Part shown: piece by piece, positions 18,039 to 27,106 of the stretch | How positions within the stretch are numbered: the first letter of the stretch is position 1 | How the letters are laid out: each line of letters opens with the position of its first letter | Origin: Desulfuromonadales bacterium | GTDB lineage: Bacteria; Desulfobacterota; Desulfuromonadia; Desulfuromonadales; JAGXHI01 | Length of the DNA: 64,000 nt | NCBI GenBank assembly: GCA_024636295.1 | Contig: JAGXHI010000061.1 | Coordinates: 62,001-126,000 of the forward strand | Reading direction: 5' to 3' | The notes under the pieces: model-generated | What the model was told of the DNA's origin: nothing | Databases searched by the model: none | The model's input: the letters and a program-made list of their open reading frames with translations, nothing else | Translations under genes and position numbers: made by a program

Positions 18039-18821
18039 ATGATGGCCAAAACCATTTTGATCACCGGTGCGACTGCTGGATTCGGGGCCGCATGCGCAAA
18101 ACGTTTTGCCGCGGAAGGCTGGCGGTTGATTTTGACCGGACGCCGCGAAGAACGGCTGGAACAAATGAAGGCCGAATTGGGCGATGCCGTACTGGCGGCG
18201 TCCGTGCTCGATGTCAGGGACCGTCAGGCGGTTCTTGAAACCCTGAAGGAATTCTCCGAGGTGGATGTACTGCTCAACAACGCCGGCCTGGCGCTCGGCC
18301 TGGAGCCCGCCTGGGAGGTCGATCTGGATGACTGGGAGACGATGGTCGACACCAACATCAAGGGGGTCATGTACTGCACGCGCGCCATTCTTCCGGGAAT
18401 GGTCTCACGCGACAGCGGGCACATTATCAACATCGGCTCGGCGGCAGGAAGCTGGCCTTACCCCGGCGGCAATGTCTATGGCGCCACCAAGGCGTTTGTG
18501 CAGCAGTTCTCCCGCAACCTGCGCGCAGACCTGTTCGGGGCCAAAGTAAGGGTCACCAACATCGAACCCGGTATGGCCTCAAGCGAGTTCTCCGATGTTC
18601 GCTTTAAAGGCGATTCCGAACGCGCTGAAAAAGTCTATTCCGGCACGACACCTTTGCGCCCTGAGGACATTGCGGAAGTCGTCTACTTCGTTGCAAATCT
18701 GCCGGAGCACATCAACGTCAACGCTCTGGAGTTGATGCCGATCGACCAGACCTGGGGACCTCTGGCTGTCCATCGAAAAAAAATAGAGCCTTCGGCCAGA
18801 GGTCAACACAGCCGCAACTGA
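18039..18821 (+). CDS. Short-chain dehydrogenase, YdfG type
   Basis: The 260-residue protein has the SDR cofactor motif (ILITGATAGFGAACAKRF), the NNAG motif, the catalytic Ser in NIGSAAGSWPYPGGNVYGAT with the YxxxK pair (YGATK), and the YdfG-specific segment RVTNIEPGMASSEFSDVRFK. E. coli YdfG is an NADP-dependent 3-hydroxy acid/serine dehydrogenase that also reduces malonic semialdehyde. The start follows AAAAAGGAA. The 3' end overlaps the convergent nuclease gene by 19 bases. Confidence 0.9.
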   Translation: MMAKTILITGATAGFGAACAKRFAAEGWRLILTGRREERLEQMKAELGDAVLAASVLDVRDRQAVLETLKEFSEVDVLLNNAGLALGLEPAWEVDLDDWETMVDTNIKGVMYCTRAILPGMVSRDSGHIINIGSAAGSWPYPGGNVYGATKAFVQQFSRNLRADLFGAKVRVTNIEPGMASSEFSDVRFKGDSERAEKVYSGTTPLRPEDIAEVVYFVANLPEHINVNALELMPIDQTWGPLAVHRKKIEPSARGQHSRN

Positions 18822-20233
18822 CCCTCCTCTTCCTCGAATTCCGAATCCTCCCGGACCGGAACCGGGGCCGGCCGGGCCGGCACCACCGGAAAGGGGAGGG
18901 CCTCAACTTCCTTCTTCGTTGTCGCGATCAATCCGGCGGCCTGTACGCCTTCATCCGCCGCCCGCTTTGCCAGCTTGTCGCAGCGCTCATTGAAGGGATG
19001 CCCCGCATGGCCCCGCACCCAGTTCCAGGTGATCTCGTGTTTCCTTGACAGAGCCAGCAGCTGCTGCCAGAGGTCCTGATTGGCGAGAGCGTCCGGAGTC
19101 TCCAGTCGACCGCTGCGGATCCATCCCTGGATCCATGCGCTCATCCCCCGGACCAGGTACTGTGAATCGCTGAAGAGACGCACGGTACTCGGATTGTTCA
19201 GCGCTTCGAGCCCCCTGATCGCCGCCAGAAGCTCCATGCGCTGTGATGTGGACGTGGGCTCAAAGCCGCTCAATTCCTTCTCAAACTCCCCATAGCGCAG
19301 GACCACTCCATATCCCCCCGGCCCCGAATCTCTTCCCGAACCATCGCTGTAGATTTCGACCACGCCCGGTGGCGGCGGTGTGAAGGCGATCTCCAGGGCC
19401 TCGAATTCCAGCTCACGCAGAAGGGAAATCACCTCCGGGGTGTTCGGGGTCTGCCGCTTCAGGTCGGAAAGCAAATCCTCCAGGGGTACATCGTAGCGAA
19501 CGGTAGCCAGGGTTTTCGAGAGCCGAGCCTGATCTTCATAAGAATAAAGACTTTCCCGACGTTTTTTCCCGCTGACCAGATTTTTCCATTCGAGGACGCG
19601 CTCGAGGGAGCCATACCGCTGTACAAGTTCGGCTGCGGTTTTCTCTCCGATCCCGGGAACTCCCGGGATATTGTCCGAGGTGTCGCCGGCCAGTCCCAGG
19701 ACATCGGGCACCAGCGCAGGAGGGACGCCGAAGCGGTCAAGGACATCCCGAGGTCCCGATCGCTTATCCTTCATGGTGTCCAGCAGGTCGATCCCATCGC
19801 CGACGATCTGCATCAGATCCTTATCCCCGGTGACGACCGTGACCTTCGTTCCTTCAGCGGCATACCTGTGGGCCAGGGTGGCGATGACATCATCCGCCTC
19901 AAATCCCGGAGCCTCCAGGGCAGGGATGTTGAGGGCCTTCAGGACCCTCCTGATGTATGGAATCTGGGACGCCAAGTCCTCGGGCATGGCGTCCCTGTTC
20001 GCCTTGTATCCGGGATAGATTTTCCTGCGGAAAGTTTCTTCCCTCGGTCGGTCGAATACGACGGCCAGATAATCGGGGCGGTTCTCCTGGAGAAGGCCCA
20101 GGAGCATCTTTGTGAAACCGAATACGGCATTGGTCCGAAGCCCGCCGGATGTAGCAAGGTCCCGGATTCCATAATAGGCGCGATAGATGTAACTGGATCC
20201 ATCCAGTAAATACAACTGGGGCGATGCTTTCAC
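18803..20233 (-). CDS. 5'-3' exonuclease fused to ribonuclease HI
   Basis: Residues 1 to about 290 are a PolA-type 5'-3' exonuclease/flap nuclease: LLDGSSYIYRAYYG, FRRKIYPGYKANRDAMPEDL, GFEADDVIATLA, VVTGDKDLMQIV and DTSDNIPGVPGIGEKTAAEL. Residues from about 295 form a complete RNase HI with its catalytic residues: EIYSDGSGRDSGPGGYG (Asp), TSQRMELLAAIRGLEAL (Glu), LFSDSQYLVRG (Asp) and NWVRGHAGHPFNERCDKLAK (His, Asp). There is no polymerase domain. Such an enzyme could strip RNA from RNA-DNA hybrids and remove the flap or primer in one protein. The GTG start at 20233 lies 4 bases after AGGAGG; an ATG at 20254 lacks a site. Confidence 0.88.
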   Translation of the reverse strand: MKASPQLYLLDGSSYIYRAYYGIRDLATSGGLRTNAVFGFTKMLLGLLQENRPDYLAVVFDRPREETFRRKIYPGYKANRDAMPEDLASQIPYIRRVLKALNIPALEAPGFEADDVIATLAHRYAAEGTKVTVVTGDKDLMQIVGDGIDLLDTMKDKRSGPRDVLDRFGVPPALVPDVLGLAGDTSDNIPGVPGIGEKTAAELVQRYGSLERVLEWKNLVSGKKRRESLYSYEDQARLSKTLATVRYDVPLEDLLSDLKRQTPNTPEVISLLRELEFEALEIAFTPPPPGVVEIYSDGSGRDSGPGGYGVVLRYGEFEKELSGFEPTSTSQRMELLAAIRGLEALNNPSTVRLFSDSQYLVRGMSAWIQGWIRSGRLETPDALANQDLWQQLLALSRKHEITWNWVRGHAGHPFNERCDKLAKRAADEGVQAAGLIATTKKEVEALPFPVVPARPAPVPVREDSEFEEEEGQLRLC

Positions 20234-20334
20234 ATTCCCTCCTGATAATTTCATTCTGGAATGTGGACAGGATCGCACACCCTTGAGATGGATCCAAAGC
20301 CTTTCGCCATTTATAGAACGTTAATTTAAATTCA

Positions 20335-20363
20335 TTGACAAAACAAAAGGACCCATTTAAAGT
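20335..20363 (+). promoter_or_regulatory. Possible promoter of the secreted-protein operon
   Basis: TTGACA at 20335-20340 is a perfect -35 box. A weak -10 (TAAAGT, 20358-20363) follows with a 17-base spacer in an AT-rich stretch, about 150 bases before the first gene. Confidence 0.4.
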
Positions 20364-20510
20364 CTTTTTCGAGAGTATTGCCTGTTACTCTTCGACTTAC
20401 CTGACCAGGGCTCCCCTGCAATATCCCATCCTTAAGAGAATTATCTTCCGAAAAAAAACGAAGCATTCAAATTCAACGCAATTCATTCACGACCTGTGCT
20501 GGAGGAGCTC

Positions 20511-21014
20511 ATGAGAAAAATCTGTTTGTTTCTTGCAAGTGTCATGCTGGTTACTTTTTTCTGCCAAATTACTCTGGCAGAACCTTTTGCCCCAATGGCC
20601 AAATTGAATGGTCAGGGCCTCAAGATGCAAAAGCTCTCTGGTGAGACGGAAGCAGAACGTCTGCAAAAGGTCCCCTCCATGGAGGAGGTCGGTGTGCCTC
20701 CCTATCCGGGAGCGGTTATCATCTCCATCATAATAGATGAATCTGGACGAATGCTGCCGGGTCTCAATCTCGCCTCCACCGATCCGCCGGAGACGGTGAG
20801 AGCATGGTATACGGAGAAATTGCAGGGATGGCGCTGGAGCGAGATGTTGGGGCTTTTTCATCAGAACGAAGGGGAATTGAATGTTGCGCAGTTGATGACC
20901 ACCCCAACCGTAAACGTCATGACCGAAGAAGGTAAAGCGATTGACATGCTGTTCTCGGATGTGCCCGGGGTCAAGACCCGGATTCAGATTACCTATCAGC
21001 CAAAATCAAATTGA
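20511..21014 (+). CDS. Exported protein of unknown function, VPPYPGA family
   Basis: The 167-residue protein has a signal peptide (RKICLFLASVMLVTFFCQIT, ending near LA|EPFA). The mature part has the segment VGVPPYPGAVIISII and later TDPPETVRAWYTEKLQGW. The same two segments occur in the third gene of this cluster (VSVPPYPGAHLIAAY, DDPPERVVEYYRREL), so the two are paralogues. The pattern resembles envelope proteins with a helical 'DPPE-V-xWYxxxL' element, but I do not know the family. The ATG at 20511 follows GGAGG. The next gene begins 12 bases downstream. Confidence 0.8.
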   Translation: MRKICLFLASVMLVTFFCQITLAEPFAPMAKLNGQGLKMQKLSGETEAERLQKVPSMEEVGVPPYPGAVIISIIIDESGRMLPGLNLASTDPPETVRAWYTEKLQGWRWSEMLGLFHQNEGELNVAQLMTTPTVNVMTEEGKAIDMLFSDVPGVKTRIQITYQPKSN

Positions 21015-21026
21015 AAGGAGCAAGAA

Positions 21027-21722
21027 ATGAAGAGAATCCTTGTTTTGCTTATGGCTCTACATCTTGCAATGCTGACATCCTCGGCTCTGGCTGGATGGGA
21101 AATCATCGACAGTAACGGAGGGAGAACATTTATTTCCGACGGGTGGGTAAAGGAGGCGCCCGAGGAAGGTGACGGATGGACAGCAATGAATTTCAGCCGT
21201 GGCATGATACTGATTGTCAATCCTGAAAGCCGCGTCTACGCAGAATCTTCTTTGGATGAGTTCTGTAGCACGATGAATACTTTTTTAGAACTCATGCAGG
21301 ACGCTACGGCCAAATCTGAAGGAGGCGAAAAATCTGGTTCAAAGCCGAAGGTGAAAGTGGAAAAAGGCGGTCAGGAGACCATCGGAGGTTTGACAAGCGA
21401 CCAGTACAAAATCACTGTCAATGGTGCTTTTTACGAAGAAATCTGGTTGACCAGGGATTCGAATCTGATGAAGGAACTCGGAACCCCTGAAAACAGGAGA
21501 AAAGCGATCGCATGTGCTTCATTCGACGAGGTTGAATCCTCTCCGGTCTACGTCGATATCCTCTCGGGGGGGTGGGTGATGAGAAGCATCGATGCAGAGG
21601 GAGAAATCGATTCGGATGTCACGCAGGTAAGGAAGAAAGAATTTTCAGGTTCGGAATTCAAGGCCCCTGAAGGATATGAGAAGACGAGCGTTGGCAAAGC
21701 CATAGGTATGGGAGCGAATTGA
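21027..21722 (+). CDS. Exported protein of unknown function
   Basis: The 231-residue protein has a clear signal peptide (KRILVLLMALHLAMLTSSAL, cleaved near ALA|GWEI). The mature domain begins GWEIIDSNGGRTFISDGWVK and contains QETIGGLTSDQYKITVNG, as seen in DUF4412-like periplasmic proteins that read out a stored sample value. This likeness is only at pattern level. It lies between two paralogous exported proteins, 12 and 15 bases from them, so all three should be one transcript. Confidence 0.75.
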   Translation: MKRILVLLMALHLAMLTSSALAGWEIIDSNGGRTFISDGWVKEAPEEGDGWTAMNFSRGMILIVNPESRVYAESSLDEFCSTMNTFLELMQDATAKSEGGEKSGSKPKVKVEKGGQETIGGLTSDQYKITVNGAFYEEIWLTRDSNLMKELGTPENRRKAIACASFDEVESSPVYVDILSGGWVMRSIDAEGEIDSDVTQVRKKEFSGSEFKAPEGYEKTSVGKAIGMGAN

Positions 21723-21737
21723 GCAGGAGGAGATGAT

Positions 21738-22376
21738 ATGAAACGCGTTTGCTTCATTGTGGCGGTTGCGTTATGCGCCAGCACTTCGGCGGAAGCCGGA
21801 TGGCTCTCGGACAAGCTGGAACGGGCGGCGGAGAGAGTGGGTGACAAGGCAATCAGCGACGTCTCAGACGGGGCCTACACTGGAACGAAAAAAGGCGTGC
21901 AGGAGGCATTGAAGAAAAAAGGAGCCGGTTCTTCTTCGGAGGCTTCCAAGCCCTACGCCCCCATGGCGACTCTCCCTTCCGGTGTGAAACCGGATCCCTT
22001 TACCGAATCGATGCTGGCGAACCCGAGCATTCCGGGGATGAATCAGGTGTCCGTCCCCCCATACCCGGGGGCGCATCTCATTGCCGCCTATCCCGTCAAG
22101 ATCGGAGGCTCCCAGCAGCCGGAGCAGATGATCCTGAAACTTGTAACGGACGACCCGCCGGAGAGAGTCGTGGAATATTATCGAAGGGAGCTCTCTCAGT
22201 GGAGCACGGCTCAGCTGGGCATACTGTATACCTTCTGGAAAGGCGAGGGTCAATTCGATCCGGGAAATTCCTCCTCACTACGAGAGATGGTTCCCTGGAT
22301 GGTAATAACAAACAACCCTAATCCTGAGTACTGGCCGCAGGCCAGGAGCCACATCGAGATTTCATACCGTCCCTAG
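21738..22376 (+). CDS. Exported protein, paralogue of the 20511 gene
   Basis: The 212-residue protein has a signal peptide (KRVCFIVAVALCASTSAEAG). An added N-terminal helical region (DKLERAAERVGDKAISDVSD) precedes the domain shared with the first gene (VSVPPYPGAHLIAAYPVKIG, DDPPERVVEYYRRELSQW, IEISYRP at the end). The C-terminal ISYRP matches ITYQP in the paralogue. The gene follows its neighbour by 15 bases. Function unknown. Confidence 0.8.
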   Translation: MKRVCFIVAVALCASTSAEAGWLSDKLERAAERVGDKAISDVSDGAYTGTKKGVQEALKKKGAGSSSEASKPYAPMATLPSGVKPDPFTESMLANPSIPGMNQVSVPPYPGAHLIAAYPVKIGGSQQPEQMILKLVTDDPPERVVEYYRRELSQWSTAQLGILYTFWKGEGQFDPGNSSSLREMVPWMVITNNPNPEYWPQARSHIEISYRP

Positions 22377-22477
22377 CGACTTCCTGCAAAGTTCGACCCC
22401 TGCAGGGTTTCGGCTCAAGGAGTCTGAGAGGCGGTATGCCGCCGCCGGAACTCTCCCCCGCATGAAAAGGCAAAACA

Positions 22478-25465
22478 ATGAGTTATCGGGCAGCGGTTCT
22501 TTCGGTTTTTCTGTCCCTCTGGTGCCTCTGGGCATTGGCAGCCTGGTCCCTCGCGGCCGATGACCCGTTCGGGTCGACGAAACCCACCAAAGCACAGCAG
22601 TCGCTCACCCGTGCCGTGCGGCAGGGAAAGCTCGATGACGTGCGAAGGCAGCTCGGCCAGGGGGTGACGCCGCACCATGATGCTGTCTTTTATGCAGCCG
22701 GAAAAAAAGGCGACACCGAGGTGCTGAATGTTCTTTTAGATGCCGGTGTCGCTCCCGACATGGAGCGAAGCTACCCTGGGTTCGAGAAGATTGCAAAGAC
22801 CCTGCTCGGAACAGCCGTCGAGGCAGGAAGAGCTGATCTGGTCCGGCTGCTCCTGAAAAAGGGGGCCGATCCGAAACGCCTTCACGGGGGTGGTTCTCTC
22901 GTAAAATGCGCGGCCGAGAAGGGACACAGTGAAATTCTGGCACTGGTCGCCGCAGGTCCTGAAGATTTGAATCGCCCGGACCCCATTGGGATGACTCCTC
23001 TCCATCACGCCGTGGCCAGCGGCAACCTAGAGACTGTCCGCACGGCCCTGGCGCTTGGCGCTGACCCAAAAGCGAAAGAACCAATAATGGGTCTTGCACC
23101 CCTCGACCTCGCCTGCAGAAAACGCTATACGCCTGTCGTCGAAGCTCTGTTGCAGGCGGGGGCCGAGGGTTTTTGCACCGTGGGAGACCCTTTAGCAACA
23201 AGGCCCACCAAAGAGGAGCAGGCTCTGATCCGGTCCGTTCACTTTGGAGATGTCAACAAGGTCCGAAAACTTCTGGCCAAGGGGGTCGCCGCGCATCCCG
23301 ATGCGGTCTTTTCCGCAGCGGGCAATAGGGGCACTGCTGAGGTGCTGGGCGCCCTCCTGGCCTCCGGCATCGATCCCGGGATGGAGCGCAGCTTCCCAGG
23401 GTCCGAAGCCCTGGCACAAACCCTGATGGGAAATGCCGTCGAGGCAGACAGGGCCGACTTAGCACGTCTGCTTCTGGATCAGGGGGCCGATCCCAAGCGT
23501 CCCCACAAGGGCCGCCCTCTCGCGGTATGGGCGGCGGCGAAAGGCGATGTAGAGCTCCTGACTCTTGTGTCCACCGATGCTGACAGCCTGAACTTAGTGG
23601 ACATGGCGGGACGGACCGCTTTGCACCAGGCTATTCCCTACGTGGCATTCACCGGCATATACGATGTGCTCCACGCCGCAGTGAAGCTGGGAGCCGACCC
23701 CAATGTGAGTGACCTGGAGGGCCGTACAGCTCTCCACCTAGCCTGCTCGAAGGGATACAGCAGCGAGATTGCCGATATCCTGTTGAAGGCTGGAGCCGAT
23801 CCGAACGCCCGCACACACGAAGGTCTGACCCCTCTGACGTTGGCTGTTCAGAAGGGTTCCGCGCTCACCGTGCAGTTGCTTCTTGCTGCGGGCGCAGAAC
23901 CCGACAACCACATCGACAAAAGTCCGAGCGCCGCTCTTTCCGTAGAAGCGGAGGACAACCCGGAGCCGTCGCTTGGGGATGCCAGCCTGGAGGAGAAAAC
24001 CCATTCGGAGGCTTTGACAGGCACCGAAAAGGAATCTTCTCCCCCCCGCAGCCATGGAGGCCAAGGCGCCGAAAGCTCAAACGCGGAAATCTTTCCGAAC
24101 AATAAAGATCTAAGCCGCGTCGAGTCCTGGAAACTGGCCTTCTCCTACAGCCGGGAATACGAACGGCAGGAACTCCTGGGGGGGATGCTAAAAATTGATG
24201 AAGCACTGCGGGCCGAGTTCGCCGGTGAAGCCGTATTCACGCGGACTGCCGGCGGGCGCTTCAAGGTTGCCCGGGGAGAGACAACCTACGACTATCTTTC
24301 GATATCCAACAGCACAAAAAGTAGCTCAAAACATGCCGATATTATTCACAACAGCAGGGGAGAAGGAAGCGGAACAGCCATCATCGACCACAACAGCACC
24401 CTGGAGCTCGACTTTGAGGGTATGACTTATGGGCTTGAAATCTATCCGGGGGGTGAAGATGGGTTCGAGATTGTCAGGCTGTGGTCCACGAATTATGGTT
24501 ATAAGGAGATTATGAATGAGAGTTTCGAGGCTCTGGGAATTCCAAACTACAGGGCAACGTTTCAACAGGCAGCGGACGTGGCAGCAGAGATAGAGCGCGA
24601 GATAGAGCGCGAATTCCCCCTTGAAGGGGAAGGGATGGCGTCGCTTCTCCGCGATTTTGCGAAGCAGGATTTTCCAAATCAAGAGCGCGAGGACGATCGT
24701 CAAGGCTATTCGATCATGGTCGACCAATACCCCCTGCCATTTTTCGGAACCGTTCTGGCCGGCAGCTACACCGACTACCATGGCGCCGTCATCGCCTGGC
24801 GGCTGGAGCCGCTGGCTAAGGATGGGGACAATCGGATCGATCCCCTTTTGGAGGAGGCCGCTGGTTTTACGTCCGAGTGTTGGACCCATTATCATCCCCC
24901 GGACGGCGACACCCGTGAGGAGGTCGTCTCCATGGGGGCGGAAATCGCTGCGGCATGGGAGGGTCGCCGTAAAAGGACGGAGGAGATCGCGACCTCCAAC
25001 CCGGCGCAGCATGTTTTTGTTTTCCAGCATGAGGCCCAAGTTAGTTCCGGACGAACGGTCTGCGGGGACACGCTGGTGCCTGTGAAGGTAAAGCACGATA
25101 ATTTGGAAGTGCTTTCCAGTGTGGGGACAGAAGAACCTTCGACGCAGAATTTTCATCTTCTTTCAGTGACGGATCCTGCAAAAGCCTCACCCAAAGACAC
25201 TCTCTTTCTTTTGAATAATCTTTTCTCAAATAACCACATATCAGTCGACGATCGTGATCTATTCAATCCCCTTACCGACTATCCAATGCTTAAATTAGAA
25301 GATGTTTTCCTGGAGGGCGGGCTTGCAGTGATTCATCTGCAGGGTTCCTTTGAAGAGGGGCAACTCTGCGACAGGGAGAAGATTATTGCCCAAATTACGG
25401 AGACTGTGCTGTACTCAGGTGTCCTTTCCAGTGTTTTCATCCTCTTGAATGATAATCAATTCTAA
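22478..25465 (+). CDS. Exported ankyrin-repeat protein with C-terminal GerMN-like domain
   Basis: The 995-residue protein starts with a signal peptide (SVFLSLWCLWALAAWSLA). Residues about 35-470 are ankyrin repeats, for example GMTPLHHAVASGNLETVRTA and GRTALHLACSKGYSSEIADI. A 208-codon block is duplicated: DPFGSTKPTKAQQSLTRAV at 22562 and DPLATRPTKEEQALIRSV at 23186. A charged linker follows, then an unassigned domain of about 300 residues. The last 60 residues (FLEGGLAVIHLQGSFEEGQL and after) resemble the GerMN domain found in spore-germination and envelope proteins. Ankyrin repeats bind protein partners, so this is probably a periplasmic scaffold in the same cluster as the small exported proteins. 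Confidence 0.85.
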   Translation: MSYRAAVLSVFLSLWCLWALAAWSLAADDPFGSTKPTKAQQSLTRAVRQGKLDDVRRQLGQGVTPHHDAVFYAAGKKGDTEVLNVLLDAGVAPDMERSYPGFEKIAKTLLGTAVEAGRADLVRLLLKKGADPKRLHGGGSLVKCAAEKGHSEILALVAAGPEDLNRPDPIGMTPLHHAVASGNLETVRTALALGADPKAKEPIMGLAPLDLACRKRYTPVVEALLQAGAEGFCTVGDPLATRPTKEEQALIRSVHFGDVNKVRKLLAKGVAAHPDAVFSAAGNRGTAEVLGALLASGIDPGMERSFPGSEALAQTLMGNAVEADRADLARLLLDQGADPKRPHKGRPLAVWAAAKGDVELLTLVSTDADSLNLVDMAGRTALHQAIPYVAFTGIYDVLHAAVKLGADPNVSDLEGRTALHLACSKGYSSEIADILLKAGADPNARTHEGLTPLTLAVQKGSALTVQLLLAAGAEPDNHIDKSPSAALSVEAEDNPEPSLGDASLEEKTHSEALTGTEKESSPPRSHGGQGAESSNAEIFPNNKDLSRVESWKLAFSYSREYERQELLGGMLKIDEALRAEFAGEAVFTRTAGGRFKVARGETTYDYLSISNSTKSSSKHADIIHNSRGEGSGTAIIDHNSTLELDFEGMTYGLEIYPGGEDGFEIVRLWSTNYGYKEIMNESFEALGIPNYRATFQQAADVAAEIEREIEREFPLEGEGMASLLRDFAKQDFPNQEREDDRQGYSIMVDQYPLPFFGTVLAGSYTDYHGAVIAWRLEPLAKDGDNRIDPLLEEAAGFTSECWTHYHPPDGDTREEVVSMGAEIAAAWEGRRKRTEEIATSNPAQHVFVFQHEAQVSSGRTVCGDTLVPVKVKHDNLEVLSSVGTEEPSTQNFHLLSVTDPAKASPKDTLFLLNNLFSNNHISVDDRDLFNPLTDYPMLKLEDVFLEGGLAVIHLQGSFEEGQLCDREKIIAQITETVLYSGVLSSVFILLNDNQF

Positions 25466-25481
25466 GAAAGGTGAACCTTTG

Positions 25482-26513
25482 AGAATCCTTATTTTTATTT
25501 TATTACTGTCAGCCGTTCCGCCTTGCACAGGGAAAGCACAAATGCTCAGTTCACCTATTTTAGAAACACGGATGTGGTGTTCTGATGACATAGAAAATTA
25601 TTTTAAAGGGATGAAGGCCGGAGAACTTAGACACGAAGATGCTACCTCGAATACACGTTTGACAGGTTACTGGAAGAAGCATATTGGAAGGATTTCAGAG
25701 GATGACAAAAATAAACCAAATTCTGTGATCATGAGGAATGTTGCTTATGGATACCTGCACAATTGGCCCAAGTCCAGAGTTATGTTGATGAATTATATGC
25801 TGGGGCACAGAGATCAAGCAATCCACGGAGAAAGACTTTTGCGACGGTTTTATAGTGATAACTCAACACTTAAAACCCAAGAAAGAGGTGCCATATCCGG
25901 ATCATCCCATGTAACTATCAATGATTGGAGCGATGACTGGGAAGAAGTATTTGGGCCGGAACCGAAGCATTTGCTGGAGGAAGTCCCGGAAGGGTATGTG
26001 CCGGAGGAGTTTGATTGCAAGTGGTACCTTAGCGTAGAGTTGGAAACCAAAGGCTTCTCATATTATGCCTTGATGGTGAAAAAGGGGAAAATCTTCGGCC
26101 GATGGGATAAATCAAACACCGTTGTAAAAAGCCACCTATTCGGCAAGAGTAAAACATTGAAAGCCCCTTACCCGGTGGAAATATCTTTCCTTCTGGAAGA
26201 TCATCCAACAGATCAAGCGATCAAGTTCACAGACCAACTTATTCATCCTTTATGGGTGGATATCGAACCCCGGCCGTACAGGGGTTCCACCGGTCCTTCG
26301 CCTCATGTTGTGTACGAATTCGAGTACCCCCTGTATGATAAGGCACAAGATACTTTTCTTCCAGCCAAAGCCACACTTTCGTCCGCTCCCGGCCGAAACT
26401 ACAAGAAAGTAGAAAGATTGATTGACAATCTTGAGTCCTTCAACCTTGACAGCATTGGCAAGCATTTCCGCAATGAGGCCGGTGTGTATCAAATGCCAAT
26501 CCTTATGAAATAA
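25482..26513 (+). CDS. Exported protein of unknown function
   Basis: The TTG at 25482 is chosen because AAAGGTG lies just upstream and it begins a signal peptide (RILIFILLLSAVPPCTGKA). An ATG at 25449 would overlap the ankyrin gene and place charged residues before the signal. The mature protein of about 320 residues is rich in Trp, Tyr and charged residues (TRLTGYWKKHIGRISEDD, HVTINDWSDDWEEVFG). I recognise no domain. The base composition is more AT-rich than the surrounding genes, which hints at a different origin. It closes the secreted-protein cluster. Confidence 0.75.
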   Translation, partial: RILIFILLLSAVPPCTGKAQMLSSPILETRMWCSDDIENYFKGMKAGELRHEDATSNTRLTGYWKKHIGRISEDDKNKPNSVIMRNVAYGYLHNWPKSRVMLMNYMLGHRDQAIHGERLLRRFYSDNSTLKTQERGAISGSSHVTINDWSDDWEEVFGPEPKHLLEEVPEGYVPEEFDCKWYLSVELETKGFSYYALMVKKGKIFGRWDKSNTVVKSHLFGKSKTLKAPYPVEISFLLEDHPTDQAIKFTDQLIHPLWVDIEPRPYRGSTGPSPHVVYEFEYPLYDKAQDTFLPAKATLSSAPGRNYKKVERLIDNLESFNLDSIGKHFRNEAGVYQMPILMK

Positions 26514-26523
26514 AACTTGCAAA

Positions 26524-26539
26524 ATGCAACCTTTTGCAT
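26524..26539. promoter_or_regulatory. Palindromic operator candidate before the MarR gene
   Basis: ATGCAA and TTGCAT form an inverted repeat with a 4-base spacer, 16 bases before the regulator's start codon. MarR regulators bind such short palindromes, so autoregulation is plausible. Confidence 0.5.
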
Positions 26540-26554
26540 TAGGGTTTAATCACT

Positions 26555-27019
26555 ATGGAGGATGTGAGGGAAAATCTGCAGGTTTTCGTGCGGCGTTTCG
26601 GACTGCTCAACGCCTCATGCTGCGAATCGTGTTGCGGAGAGGTCATTTCTCTGGTGCAGAGCCATATCCTCTTCGAGATCCGACGGTTGGGGAATCCTTC
26701 CATGCAGAAGGTTGCCGAGGAGCTCGGCATGGACCTCACCACGTTCAGTCGTCAGGCGAAAGGACTCCAGGATAAAAAACTTATCCGGAGAAGCATCTCG
26801 CCTGCCGACCGACGGGTAAATCTCCTTTCCCTGACGGAGGAGGGATGCCGAATAATGCAGCAGATCGACCGCTATCTGGAAGACCGAATCAAACGAATTT
26901 TTTCCTTTATGACCCCTTTTGAGCAGGAGGCCGTTAGCCGCTCGCTCTGGTTGTTGAAGGAAGCACTGATTAAAGCAGGCATGGAAGTTGGAGAAAAAAA
27001 CATCGCGTATTGCAAGTAA
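26555..27019 (+). CDS. MarR-family regulator with Cys-rich motif
   Basis: The 154-residue protein contains a winged helix (SMQKVAEELGMDLTTFSRQA recognition region, then DRRVNLLSLTEEG in the wing). Near the N-terminus it has the motif ASCCESCCGEV, four Cys in two vicinal pairs, which could bind a soft metal or metalloid such as arsenic or mercury. This is inference from Cys placement. It ends 87 bases before hgcA in the same direction, which makes it the best local candidate regulator of hgcAB. The ATG at 26555 has no ribosome binding site in front; a GTG at 26564 after GGAGG is an alternative. Confidence 0.85.
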   Translation: MEDVRENLQVFVRRFGLLNASCCESCCGEVISLVQSHILFEIRRLGNPSMQKVAEELGMDLTTFSRQAKGLQDKKLIRRSISPADRRVNLLSLTEEGCRIMQQIDRYLEDRIKRIFSFMTPFEQEAVSRSLWLLKEALIKAGMEVGEKNIAYCK

Positions 27020-27038
27020 ATGCCATTATTGTTTGAAC

Positions 27039-27070
27039 TTGTGCCCATCCGGAAACTTCGGAAAGCACAA
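27039..27070. promoter_or_regulatory. Inverted repeat in the hgcA leader
   Basis: TTGTGC (27039-27044) pairs with GCACAA (27065-27070), with a nested CCG/CGG. It lies about 37 bases upstream of the hgcA start. It could be a binding site for the upstream regulator or a weak terminator of the regulator gene. Confidence 0.35.
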
Positions 27071-27106
27071 ACTAACGTATATTTTCTTTCTGAATGCGAG
27101 TGAAAG

